64,000 nucleotides of DNA from Lasioglossum baleicum (taxonomy: Eukaryota; Arthropoda; Insecta; Hymenoptera; Halictidae): NCBI RefSeq assembly GCF_051020765.1, contig NC_134937.1, positions 14,934,947-14,998,946 on the forward strand, read 5' to 3'. Numbering within the stretch: the stretch's first letter is position 1; the number at the start of each line of letters is the position of its first letter. The notes under the pieces are model-generated. The model worked only from the letters and a program-made list of their open reading frames with translations, was not told where the DNA came from and made no database searches. This document shows, piece by piece, positions 24,674 to 36,446 of the stretch. The translations under genes and the position numbers were made by a program.

Positions 24674-25142
24674 GCATTAGTGTAATATTATTTTACTATC
24701 TACTTATTTTAAATAATAAATGCTACAGAGTTTATTTAATACACAAGAACTATTAGATATAACTATATTTTTGTAATTTTATAACTTCTGTTCAAACAAT
24801 TAAAAAATTCACATATCCTTTATTTGCTATTACATAAGAATAAAGCAAAAAGGAATATGCGTGTACGTCCCGAACATAGAAACAGAATGTAATATTAGTA
24901 ATTGCATTCATATAAAAAATTAAACGTTTTATTAAAAAATATAAGAAGTCATTTTGTTTCTTAAATACGTCCTAAATTGATGCACTTGAAATGAACAAAC
25001 TTATTTTTATATACAATGGTATTACTATAATAAAAAGAATAAATACGATATATATATATTTAACAAAATCTCGATACTATTTTTATATAGATTAATAAAT
25101 AATTGTTACCTATATAATTTAATAAATAGTTCCGCAAACTCA

Positions 25143-28100
25143 TTATTTAGCTTGTTTAATTTGATTAGTCTTTTTAGATTTGGCTTCAATTCTGTCTTCT
25201 AATTTGTGAATTAAATCATCCAATTCATCCTGTAAACAAATCCAATGAAAGATTACATTAAACTTGAAAGGAACTTTAGTTTATTCGTAAAAATGTAAGC
25301 ACAAAATTTTACCTCGTTGTACGTATACATCAAAGTACAGTGTTTTAAAGCTTGCTTCTTCCTATTAAGTAATTGCAATGCATGTGGTGGACAATAAACA
25401 CTATCATCTTGTGAATTACTAACTAATGAAACAAATAGATTAGCTCTACAAGTTTCGCATTCAAAATCTCCATCATCTTCTTTTACTTTTTTCCCTTTCT
25501 TTCGTTTTCCACTATCTGGTAATGGTAATCTTTCTGTATTTGTAAGACCCACTGCTTTTAATTGTTTTCGGTAAGTTATTTCCTTCTCTCGAATTTTAAT
25601 CACACTTGGTAAAATCTGAAAAGTAATCATTATAGCTGAAGACCATATCATAAATGACAATACGATATAATCCGTAATCGGATACAATATTTACCTGTTT
25701 CATTACATCTATATGGGATCTAGAGTCATTAATAATGTTAAATAACAACCTTTCGAATGAAAATATAGATGGTTCACAGCTATCTTGTATATCCTAAAAT
25801 AGTTATTCGAAACTATTATATTATCACATCATTTTTTTTATAGTGCTGGTTAATTATGTAGCAATACCGAATGATGAAAACAGGACTTGTTTACTTACTT
25901 TAAACACTTGTTCAGCAGTTTCCAACCAAGACAGTTGTGCAAAGTAAACACTTTCAGATACTACATAACCAGTACATATACTTGATGTAAATGCTTTGGG
26001 GAATACAATTATAAATTGGCCTGGTTCTTGTACAGTCTGACATAGTGATACTCCATTATTAACCAATAATTCTGGAGGAACCATTGCTGTGTCAGACGGT
26101 AACCATATAGTTTTATTTTTACAATATCGTGGCACCATTTTTGACAGTGCTTCCCTAAAGTTATTGTTATGCTCGTCCGGTATACCATACCAGATTTTCT
26201 TAGCACCTGTGTGTAAATACTCTATCCATGGAAGACCGTGTGGATCACGGTACCAACAACATGCGCTAAATAGCATGCCAACATGGAGTGTTGGCACTGT
26301 CACACCTATAAATAATAACATTGTTGGTTTAAAAAGAAAATAAATCGTTTGTAGAAACGTAGCACACAGAGCGTGGACACATAGAAATTACACATGCCAT
26401 TACATTTCTTGCAAAAAACAGCATTACTTTTTCCTCTTTCATTTTTTTCTAATATTTATTATTCGCAAGAAAAACGCTGGCTAGTAATTGCGTGAACACT
26501 CTGTATATCTTGATCATATAAACGTAAAGTATGTTGCGTACCCATTATTGGGCCTAATGCTCTTAACACTGAACCAGCATTATTAGTAAGCACTTTGAGA
26601 TTCCATGGGTGTCTAGCGAACGGACTATTTTTGGCAACAGAGAATCCAAAACCACGACCACTAGAATCGATGCTTGCAGCATGTACGCAGACATGTCGCT
26701 TCCTTTCTGCTACATGCTTCCAAAATGCTCTTTCAACCTCATCAGCGGAGGCACCCTCAGTTTCGTTTCCAGATCGCTGGTTCTCACCGAACCACATACG
26801 TTGCGTATTTCTCGCAATTCGGTAGAAAGCATTTAACGGCATATTTCTACCCTACGGATTCACGTAATTTTGTGCATTAGAATTGACGTTAAACCACGCT
26901 TACCAAATATGTTTTAAAACGCGTACTTTTACAATGCATTCTTCAAATTCATCAGAACTATCGTCCTCTTCATCTTCTTCGTTATCATTTATGGGTGCGT
27001 TTTGTCTTTGCAGTGCTCTGGTTTCTCGTTTCATCCATTCCGATTCAACTTCATCGAACAATTTACCTCGTTCCTCTAAATTAATCGATTAACTGATTAG
27101 TAACTTGAAAATTACGTGGTATAGATTACGCAGTACATAGTATAGATACCTGGAGATAATGTGTCGTATGGTAATAAATATTTACAATAAATGTCATCTA
27201 ATTTAGTTACACGATCCTGAGCAGACTTTGGTATTTTCATACCATCAGCTACTTTTTGCCACTTCTTCTTCTCAATAACTTCTTTTAATCCACCTAAACT
27301 TTGAACTGTTTGATACAAGTGAGGCAAATCAACTTCCATCCCACCAATCTATAAGAAATATAATATGTGTATTACAAAACATATAAAGAAAAATATTTTA
27401 AGACAATAAATGATGAAAAAAACGGTACCCAAGGTGGATGAGTGAGAGTTATGCTTTGTGTAGCTAAATATTTCTTAATAGCCATCATTTCTTTTACGTT
27501 AGGTCCCCATCTATGAAGCATACGATGTACATACTGATTGTATGCGGTAAACCGCATATCGTCTGATACTTTACATTCCGGCTAAAATATAAATTAAAGA
27601 CAAATGAGGAGGGTAACTTCGTGTACTCATATATATATCGGTATATGCATATTTTATTTAAAAAATCGAATGTTCATGAATTTTACCTTAAAATTAGGTG
27701 GTGGCACAACTCTACATATTCCAAATTTCTCTGCGATTGGCCTTATTTTGTCTATATATTCTAAAGGATCTTGAAAATCTTTCTCACTAGGCTGAAATGT
27801 AGGTGCTTCCACTAAGCGTGCTTCATTGTTTTCATTTTTCGCACTCGGAAAAGTTACATTGTTTGTTGGAGAACAAATTACAGTGTTTTTCTGTTTAGAT
27901 TTAATTTGAAATCTGAAATATACGAGCGCAGGAATAAATATTAATAAGAAAAATGTATTAGCAGGATTATAGCTATCTATACAATTATAATTTTACCTCT
28001 TCCCATTCTTATTCGAATCGATAGATGTTTTTCTTTCCCTAGAAGTTTTTGGAGATTTTGTTAATTTTTCTGTTGCTACAGACCTACTGCTCTGTCTACT

Positions 28101-31100
28101 CGATGTTCGTAGTGTAGTTTCACTTTTACATGGGGAAGATGGTGGAATTTCAGAATTTGGTGCAGCCATAACTGAAGTTGTACTGGATGAAGTAGATGGT
28201 AATGGATTGTCTGCTGATAATAGAGTTGAGTTTGGTGGTGTACGTGTTGTAGGTTGCACTGTACCTATAGGAGGACAACGCGCAATCGATGATGGTGGTT
28301 TAGTAACTAACTTTGCTCTCAAAAGAACTTTCTGATTAGGTCCATTTGGCCCTTCGGTACCAAGTTTAACAGCTACACCTTGAATCAACTGTTGTCCTTG
28401 AACTAAATTTGGTCCATTTCTTGTAACTGCTTGCAAAGGTATGTAAAATAGTTGACCGTCGTTTTCATCATCATTTTCATTACTGCTTTCAGTTTGAGTA
28501 GATGTTTCAGTGCTTTTTTGTTGATTCGCATCTTTTTCCCCTGTTGTCTGTTCTTGCGCTTGTGCATTATCATCAAGATTCACTTGAACAGCTATCGAAG
28601 CACTACAGTTCACGTTGCTCCAAGTTGTTGTTAATTTATCTAATGGTAAAACTTGTATATTGGCTAAGGTAGCAAAATTCTTAGGTAACTCGAACCTGTT
28701 AATATTTAATAATGAATTTGATGTATTTATCGATTCTACTATTTTATTTTCAGTTTTTGGAGATATACTACTAGCAGGAGTCTCCTTCGATTCTGATGTT
28801 TGACTATCGTCTTTGTTGACTTTGTCTACATTTTTATGTGTGTCATTCTCCGGTGATGCATTCGATAACTTATTAGATTCGCGAATTTTACGTCTAAAAG
28901 GTGTATTAACAGGAACTTCAGTATCACTTTCAAACGCGTAAACGCTACTTTCATTTTCCGGAGAAAATGCATTTGCGTTAGGAGTTACTGTTTTGCGTTC
29001 TTTAACTTTTGGTAAAAATGGTTTTCTCGGTTGAAATATAGGTTTCTTTTCTAGCGGTAACTTTTTCTCCGAAGATCCATCTCCTGAACTGTGATCGGAC
29101 TTTAATGCCGCGTCATTGTCTTCCCCAGGGCTGGAGTCTTTATTTGGCTTTGTATCTTTTCCTTTAACGATTTCTTTAAGGTCTGCATTATTTTTATTAA
29201 CACCACTGGTCGATTCATTTTGTTGTTTTGCATCAACAGATTGTGAATCCACTAGTTTAATAGGGACATATTTGTTCTGCACACTTAAACGATCTTTCAT
29301 GCTTGCTTTTTCTGCTAATTTCGAAAGCGTGACATTCACTGGCCTTACTAAATGTTGAATTTTCGTTGAAATAGATAAATGCGAGACATCACTCTTTTTC
29401 TCACACATTTCATACTTAAACATGGATACATTTTCCATTTCTAACTTGCTCTCTTCTTTGGCAAGGGAACTTTCATTCAACCATTTCTCAATCTGTTCGG
29501 TTGACATGTTTACTTTTTCTTTTCTTACATGTAACGTTGATAGAGACATGTCTACAACGTTTGTGGAAGAAATTTCTGTTTTGTGAAGATATTCTTTTTC
29601 TGTACTGGTTATCAATGTTGTTTGTGACTCCAATTCATTGAACACTTCCGATTTCATTTTTTGACCTTTCTCAGATTTAATACATTCGTCATTTGATACA
29701 TTCGCAGCAGAGGAAGAATTTTTAATTGCTAAAGATTTATCCTTAATTTCAGCTTCTTTAGGTGTATCTACGTTCTCCACTTTTTCTGTTTCAATTATTT
29801 CCAACTTTTCAACGGATTTTTCAGTAACAAGAAGATTAGCATTAACGTGCGTCTGACAAGAGTTCAATACTTTAGATATTGCTTTCTTTGAAAACCCCCG
29901 AAAAGATTCCTCATCATCCGATGCTTTCGAAAGATCGATCTTTACAGAATGTTCATCTGTACGCTCTACAACTTTATCTGGATTATTGTCATCTGCTTTG
30001 TCATTGTCATTATTATTGTCATTGTCATTATTATTATCATTATCGTTTTCATTACTATTTTCATTATCATTATCATTTTCATGACTATTTTCATTGTCAT
30101 TGTCATTTTCGTTATCATTATCATTATCATTTTCATTGTTATTTTCATTCTCATTTTCATTCACAACAGCATTATTATTTTCATTATCATTGCCAATTTC
30201 ATGATTTTCATTGGTAGCGGCTTCATTTTGTTCGTGAATTTCTTTCTTTCTTTTCAATTTATTAAGTAGCATACCTAACGTTTCTTCATCAGAATCTGTA
30301 TTTTCATTAACAGTATTTTTTGTTACTTTTTGCTTTGATCCACTGGTTTTTTCGGAGGTTGATTTATTAAAATTTTGTTCTCGTTTACGTTTCATTATAA
30401 ATTTTTCCTTGTTGAACCTTAGATTATTTTGAACTTGAGATTTTGATTTAATGTTAACATTGTTTTGAATTTCCATCCGCGTGACTACAGTCTTAGAAGA
30501 AGATCTAAGAGATCTACTAACAGGTTTATTTAGTTTTCCTAAACTTCTTCTTGTGACTGGTCTTGTGTTATTGGTTTCATTGAAAGTAACAGATTCCTCG
30601 TCAGTATCTATTTCACAATATTTTTGAACTCTTATTAGTCGTTTACTTTTAAAGGTAATTTTGCTAGTTCTAGTTTTGTCTGGTCGTTTATTAGATGCAC
30701 TTTGGATGGAGTTAATCTTACCATCTTTAGTTTTATTAATTGCTTTTGTAATTGGCTGTTTCACTTTGGCTTTAATTTCACTTTCAGTTTGTGCAAGTTT
30801 GCGTGCATTTGGCAGTTCTGGAAAACTATCCATAGAGACATTATCATCATTTTCCAAATCCGGACTCACAAGTTTTCTTCCTAGCATTTCCATGTATTCT
30901 GCTGCTGCTTCTTTAGTTTTTCTAGATGGTCTTCTACAAAGATTTTTTGGGGAAACTGTTCCGCTATGGGAACGAGTAATTCTTCTCATTTCAGATTTGC
31001 TTCTTGTACAGATTTTCTTCTGTACAGTTTTTTGTACTGTACGTTTTACTTGTGGTACTGATTTTTCTGAAGGTTGCTCCTCTTCTTCCTCTTCCGATGT

Positions 31101-32577
31101 AGATTCTGATTCAGATGTATCACTGCTTTTCTGTTTTACAAGAGCTTTTTTCTTTGGTTTTAATGGCATAGGTTTCACTTTTGGAGAAGTTTTCTTTGTC
31201 TTATCTGTAAGCACACTACTCCGTAAACCAAGTCTTTTGGTTTCAATCCTTGGCAGAAATTTCCTTGGTGCCAGTTTATTTGTAGACTTTAACAGTGTTC
31301 TTTCTGTACAAGATCTTGTTCTCATAACACAAGATGTTTTGAACTTATTTTTTATTCTTTGCTTGGCTAGACGTTGTCCTTGATACTTTTTCTTAAGCGC
31401 TTGCACAGTAGACGTTGTGGTCTTGTATTTATTAATACTTTTTTGTAACGTGTTATTCTTTTTATCTGTAATAATTGATTTTGTCTTGGTGATAGTTTTC
31501 TGACTTGGATCTGGTTTTTGATTGTCATTGGATGTACTGGACGAAGATGTAACTTTGTCTGTGGATACACGCATTGTTTTGGCAGTTGGTTTTTCTTCTT
31601 TGTTGCTGACATTGAAGAAATTCAAACTTGTAGGTAAAATTGATTTCCCTAAATAAACATTTTTAATAGAAGTTAGTAACAAAGAATATTTATAAAAATT
31701 ATATTCACAATCAAATCTCGACAACTCAAACCTCTTAAAAATTTTCTTCATTCCTTTCCGCTGCACTTTAAAAACCTCTACAAATCGAAATAAAACTTCC
31801 TTTAAATCGAATTATTTTCCACAATCTGTTAATTTATTAGCGCCGAGTAAAATCACAGATTTCTTTAATATATACTAGTAATATGTAGGAGCCTAGTAGA
31901 TTATATTCACTACATGTATATAATAAATAACTCATCTCCAAAAATTGAACTTTTCTTTCTTTGAAACTATTACGATCAGCAAATTATTAACTCTCGTACA
32001 AACCCCTGTAGTCGAATTTTCATAGGGTAAACCTCTCTCTCTCTCTCTCTCTCTCTCTTACTAGAACACTTAGATAAGTTGAAACCTCTACAACTCAAAG
32101 ATTTTAGTTCTTCCCTTGAGATTCTAGTTATCGAGGTTCGATTGTATAAACGTAATAAATGTATAAACCTCTAAAGCATAAAAATGTCAAGAAATCCACT
32201 GTATTCGGTCGTTTATGTGTTATTAATTCCGTTGTAATCGGTGGTTTGGCTTTTTCTTTGTCCTTAATTGGAGTATGCGAAGGATTGAATACTGCGGTTA
32301 CACCTTGCGCAAATTTTCTTTGCGCACGTATTTTGGTTCTGTAATAAAGATTGTATATGAGATAGTAACTATGAATTTATTTCTTACTTTATCGAGCTGA
32401 ATAAATTTTGCGTTCTTTAAAATATAAGCAAATATTTCGAAAACATTTGTAGGTTTTATAAAATGAACATTCAAAAGTAGTATGAACTTACCTCTTTGGA
32501 GACTCTGGTAGTGGTTCCATAAGATCCACCAGATCTCCTTCTTTTCTTTTTCTTTTATCATTTCGACTTAGCACCAT
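25143..32577 (-). CDS. Jarid2: JARID2 (Jumonji): JmjN/ARID/JmjC chromatin protein, PRC2 cofactor
   Basis: Twelve exons, minus strand: 32492-32577, 32169-32338, 27997-31648, 27687-27912, 27429-27581, 27150-27348, 26927-27075, 26542-26851, 25899-26305, 25695-25793, 25313-25615 and 25143-25229, all in phase, about 1,946 residues (vertebrate JARID2 is about 1,250). N-terminal marker is KRPNTVDFLTFLCFRG in exon 2. The 3.65-kb third exon encodes some 1,217 low-complexity, charged residues. JmjN is about residues 1335-1375 (PLEYIDKIRPIAEKFGICRV), ARID about 1380-1495 (HRWGPNVKEMMAIKKYL; SAQDRVTKLDDIYCKYLLPY), JmjC about 1560-1784 (WIEYLHTGAKKIWYGIPDEH), and a C5HC2-type zinc finger follows (CETC ... 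VYCPPHALQLL). Where active KDM5 enzymes have the iron-binding HxE the sequence is CCWYRD, so it should be catalytically dead, as known for JARID2. It acts in the nucleus with PRC2. Confidence 0.95.
26400..26505. repeat. family C repeat, right-arm copy
   Basis: Shares the block CATTACTTTTTCCTCTT, TTCTAATATTTATTATT and CAAGAAAAACGCTGGCTAGT, AATTGCGTGAACAC with the SLC35C2 intron element and with 58395-58495. In the JARID2 intron between 26542 and 26305. A matching left arm is not clear. Confidence 0.6.
29988..30200 (-). repeat. Asn/Asp/Glu-coding triplet repeat in JARID2 exon 3
   Basis: On the minus strand AAT/AAC, GAT/GAC and GAA codons alternate for about 70 codons (NDNDNEN-type pattern). 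Synonymous codons are mixed, so it is not a pure trinucleotide array. It lies in the disordered N-terminal region and would be strongly acidic. The three plus-strand frames over it are open only because of the low complexity. Confidence 0.85.
32033..32058. repeat. CT dinucleotide microsatellite in JARID2 intron 2
   Basis: About 13 uninterrupted CT units. It lies 110 bp from the donor of the second JARID2 exon, inside the intron. Confidence 0.85.
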
Positions 32578-33964
32578 TTTTCAGAGTTATTGAAATAAAG
32601 TCCTGTTAGATGATAATAAACAGCGTGAAACACGTTTATTATTTCTTAAATAAATAAGTTATTATTTTACCTGAATTCGTTTGTCATCGTTACAAAAGGT
32701 ATAAGTTAAAATTTCAAATAGTAATGGATCAACACTTTGTTGAAGAGAATAAGATCTGTAACATGACGGGGAAATAGAAAAAATATTTGATATTATGAAA
32801 AAAATTCGACAAAGAAACGTGAACTAGAAATTTTAAGGTTTCTCTCTTTCTACATTTGTTTCTGTTGTGAGCAGATCAATGAAAATTAATAATACACACT
32901 ATCACCGAACATCTGTTCCTCTTTCACACAGGACAAATGATTGTTTATTGTGTCAAGTAAGATTAAATACCACGCTCTGATCTATGGTTTAGATATACAT
33001 AGATATGCGCTATAAAACGATATTGATTTCTTAAGCCTTGTTCACATTGCGCACAATGTGTTCGCGATACATTAAGTAGTCCACCAATCGCAAAAAATAT
33101 ATAATGCAGTGTTTGCAATACGAATTGCAAATATATTCGCGGAGATATTCTTGATACAATAAAATAGTAATTTGTTGATTTTGTCACATTACACGAAACG
33201 TAAATAAAATATTGGGATGTGAACATTTCAAATAATCAATGTGTGTATGTGTATATAACTTCAATGGAATGTTCATGAAACTTGTACTACGCCATCTATA
33301 TACACGATATACACGCATAAGGATATTTGACAATATTTGACCATCTTTCTTGTGTTTACACTTTCAAAACTATAAAAGAATATACAGAATTCATATTTAG
33401 ATATTGTTCGCACATCATCTAAATAATTGAGCAACGATTAATTTATTCTTATCATTAAGGTAGGCATAATTAATTGTACACTGCGCGATCGCATAATCAA
33501 GGATCATCGAATGTGTCGTATTTTTTCTCCGATTGGCAAGGATGTCATTTGTGACATTCAATTTCGCAATCAGATCCACACATACCTAAATAGGACAATC
33601 ATTGTTTTTAATTCGAATATGTAATTAGACTATGACTATGACTCATGTTCTAAACTAATTTTACAATGCTCCGACAATTCAATTGTTGTCGATAAGTTTA
33701 CGAAGAAAATTGTTAACTTTATTATTTATGCAGTGGAGTTTGACAGTGTTTTTATGATTTAGGTACATGTGGGAAACAAAAGTTGCCTGTTCATTAGAAA
33801 TTTTACAAAAGCATCTTGTACGTATTATAATTGCGTAATTAAAGCTTGTATTTACCAAGTAAAAATTAATAATAATAATTAATCATTTATTTTGCTCTTT
33901 TATGTATAGTTACGTAATTAAGTGTAATTATAGATACTGTGTATATAAATAAAACGAGAACATC
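32578..33964. other. shared 5' region of JARID2 (-) and LITAF-domain gene (+)
   Basis: About 1.4 kb, AT-rich, between divergent start codons. No open frame with a recognisable domain and no repeat family member found. Any non-coding first exons of both genes should lie here. Confidence 0.5.
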
Positions 33965-34966
33965 ATGTACAAAAATGGACCACCTCCACCTTACGCACCA
34001 CCTGGTTATTCGGAGGCAATGGGTGGTGTTCCACCTGCTAGTCCTTTTACACCTGCAGAAACCTGTATGTTTATACGCTATGTATATAAATATTTCATTT
34101 AAAGATGTAAATATGTTACATAAGTATGTTCTTGTACTAAATGTACTATATCTAGCGAGTGGTAAAAACTATAGTTTTCACGATTTTCTTTTAATGTCTG
34201 TCATTTCTTCCCGCATCAACCAATTTTGAATAATTGACACAGATCTATAAAACGTATTTTTTAAATTTACATTATAGTCCCGCAAAATAACTTTTAGTAT
34301 TTTCTGTACAATTCCGATCAATTGCAATATTTGAAAAAATTTCTTTTCACATCATGTAGTAAACTAATTGCTCCAACTTTTCAAAAAAGTTCGAATCGTA
34401 TAGTCCAATATTAAAAAAGTTACCGTTTTTTTGAGAGCGTCCGAATATTAATGAGAGTCACTGTATGTTTATTACATTTTTTGTCCCATAATGTCTTCAG
34501 ACCTTTTTTATGTGTGAAACATAATTTTGTATATAATGGACAATTGTAATTGTGACTCAATGTATATAAATATCTTGCTTAAAGATATTGAAGGAATAAA
34601 TAAATATTTAAGAAGAATTATCATATTTTTTAGATACCACTGGACCAACTATTGTAACAACAATTGTTCCACTTGGATCAGGCTCGACGCATACAATTTG
34701 TCCAAATTGTCAAGCAGAAATTGATACTTCAACCAAAACAGAACCTGGTCTGATCGCTTATATATCTGGCGTTGTTATTGCATTGATGGGGTATGCATAA
34801 ATATATTTCAATTGAAAACTCAATAACATAGAACATTCTTATATTTTTGTATTTCAACAGGGGCTGGTTAGGATGCTGTTTGATTCCCTGCTGTATTGAT
34901 GAGTGCATGGATGTTCACCACAGTTGCCCTAACTGCAAAACTTACCTTGGTCGTTACAGGAGATAA
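33965..34966 (+). CDS. LITAF-domain protein (LITAF/CDIP1 family)
   Basis: Three exons: 33965-34064, 34634-34790 and 34861-34966, 120 residues. The N-terminus is proline/tyrosine rich (GPPPPYAPPGYSEAMGG), with a PPPY motif of the kind WW-domain ubiquitin ligases bind in LITAF. The C-terminal LITAF domain has the split zinc site: CPNC near residue 62, a hydrophobic membrane-inserting stretch (GLIAYISGVVIALMGGWLG), then CCLIPCC and CPNCKTYLGRYRR at the end. Family members are monotopic proteins on the cytosolic face of late endosomes and lysosomes. Insects usually have several LITAF paralogs, so I give no one-to-one symbol. Start is the only ATG giving the PPPY-rich head. Confidence 0.92.
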
Positions 34967-36446
34967 GGAAACCTAGTACTAGAATCTCTTTTTATTGCAT
35001 TTCACTTTGAAAGAATCTTGACATTGTATCATATTATAATATGCACGTAATCTCGATAAATTTTGTGTACTGCCAAATGTACAAACAAAAATTGCCTTGA
35101 TAGCTTTATTCACAACAAATGTTACACGATATTAATTTTTTATATGTAACATACACGCGAACTATATTTATGTACAAGATATATAATCTCAAAAATATTT
35201 TTGACCATACATCACACTTTTACTGATGACACAGATAACGATCACTGTTACTAAAGTATTATACACATTATACAATGGTAGGTATTATTGAAAATCTATT
35301 TTTTAAAAATATTAGGAAGTAGTATAAATATCCACAATGCATATCTGGAATGATTAACACACTAAATAGTAAAGATGATACATTCGTTATATTTTTAAAA
35401 CCATGTGCAGCTAACAAATTTGTATAAATTTATATATATAAAAATAGGCACTTTGCAAAAATTACATGAAAGACAAAATGTCAATTACTGTATTTTGTAA
35501 ATTATATGACTAATAAAGTATATATTGAATTTTTTGTTCAACTAAATATATAAGTTGTTTTATTAATCTAAATTAAATACTTTATTAACATTGTAAGTAT
35601 TCACATTCCATGATTATGTACGATGTACATATACATTAGACAATTTTCATACAATGTTTTGTTTTATTTATTTTAAAATTATATATATAATTAGTTTAAA
35701 CTAATTGTTTCAATTATTACATGATTTTACTGCGATTATTTCGATTCACTTTTATTTTTAAACTATCTTTAAAATTTAAATAGTAATGTACTTTACCATC
35801 TTGCTATTAGAAATTTATGACATAAATATGCAGTTATCAATATCGAACTCGAACGTTGCCTTTTAAATAATTTAAATATACAGTATAATTTCTAATACAT
35901 ATATTCATATACTTTTTTATATAAATATATTTCGTAACGTATTCCAAGTGATTCCAAGTGGATAAGACCCAATAAATTGACGTCCTACGTAACCTTTATT
36001 ATCTTTAACTGTTACAGAATAAGTGTTCACTTTTATACATAATGTTTACAAAACGAAATTTTAAATATAAGCCATAATTGCATTTGTATTTCCATTGTAT
36101 AAAGCATTTCAATTTTCAAGAACACTTTATACGTATTTATATATCTAAATAGATCTCTGTGATTATTTAGATCTATTTATGTATACATACCGAAAAGAAC
36201 ACGCATAATCTCTCAGACCATAAACAGATATGTATTTTGAATTTTCAAATGTCAACGTCGATTGTATTTCGGAATAGGTATGGTATTTATTTAGAAATAC
36301 TGCGAATATATTTTGAATTTTATAATCTTCTAACCTCAAATGAGTTTAACTCATATATGTGCAAAACATATTCATAAATTCAAATTTATGTTATCTTTTG
36401 TTTGTAGTTAACATAAATCTTTTACTTCCGATTGGCATTAATTACA
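34967..36446. other. LITAF-gene 3' UTR and PDPR 5' flank
   Basis: AT-rich, non-coding on both strands. AATAAA at 35512-35517 is a plausible end of the LITAF-domain transcript. The PDPR promoter must lie at the right; no distinct motif seen. Confidence 0.5.

Larger units (their letters stand above)
23517..25142. other. convergent 3' regions of SLC35C2 and JARID2
   Basis: AT-rich, no coding potential. Plus-strand AATAAA signals at 23868-23873 and 23892-23897 are candidates for SLC35C2. A TA microsatellite is at 24655-24673. The right part should be the JARID2 3' UTR. Confidence 0.55.

Noticed and set aside
29879..30269. Open plus-strand frames of about 110 codons, one strongly hydrophobic and others His/Tyr-rich
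   Set aside because: They are antisense shadows of the low-complexity Asn/Asp/Glu tract of JARID2 exon 3.
30661..31383. 240-codon plus-strand open frame
   Set aside because: Lies wholly opposite JARID2 exon 3, has no domain, and results from the Lys/Ser/Thr-rich composition of the sense strand.
36432..36446. Upstream start for PDPR at a TTG codon
   Set aside because: TTG is not a usual eukaryotic start, and the ATG at 36447 gives a good targeting-type N-terminus.
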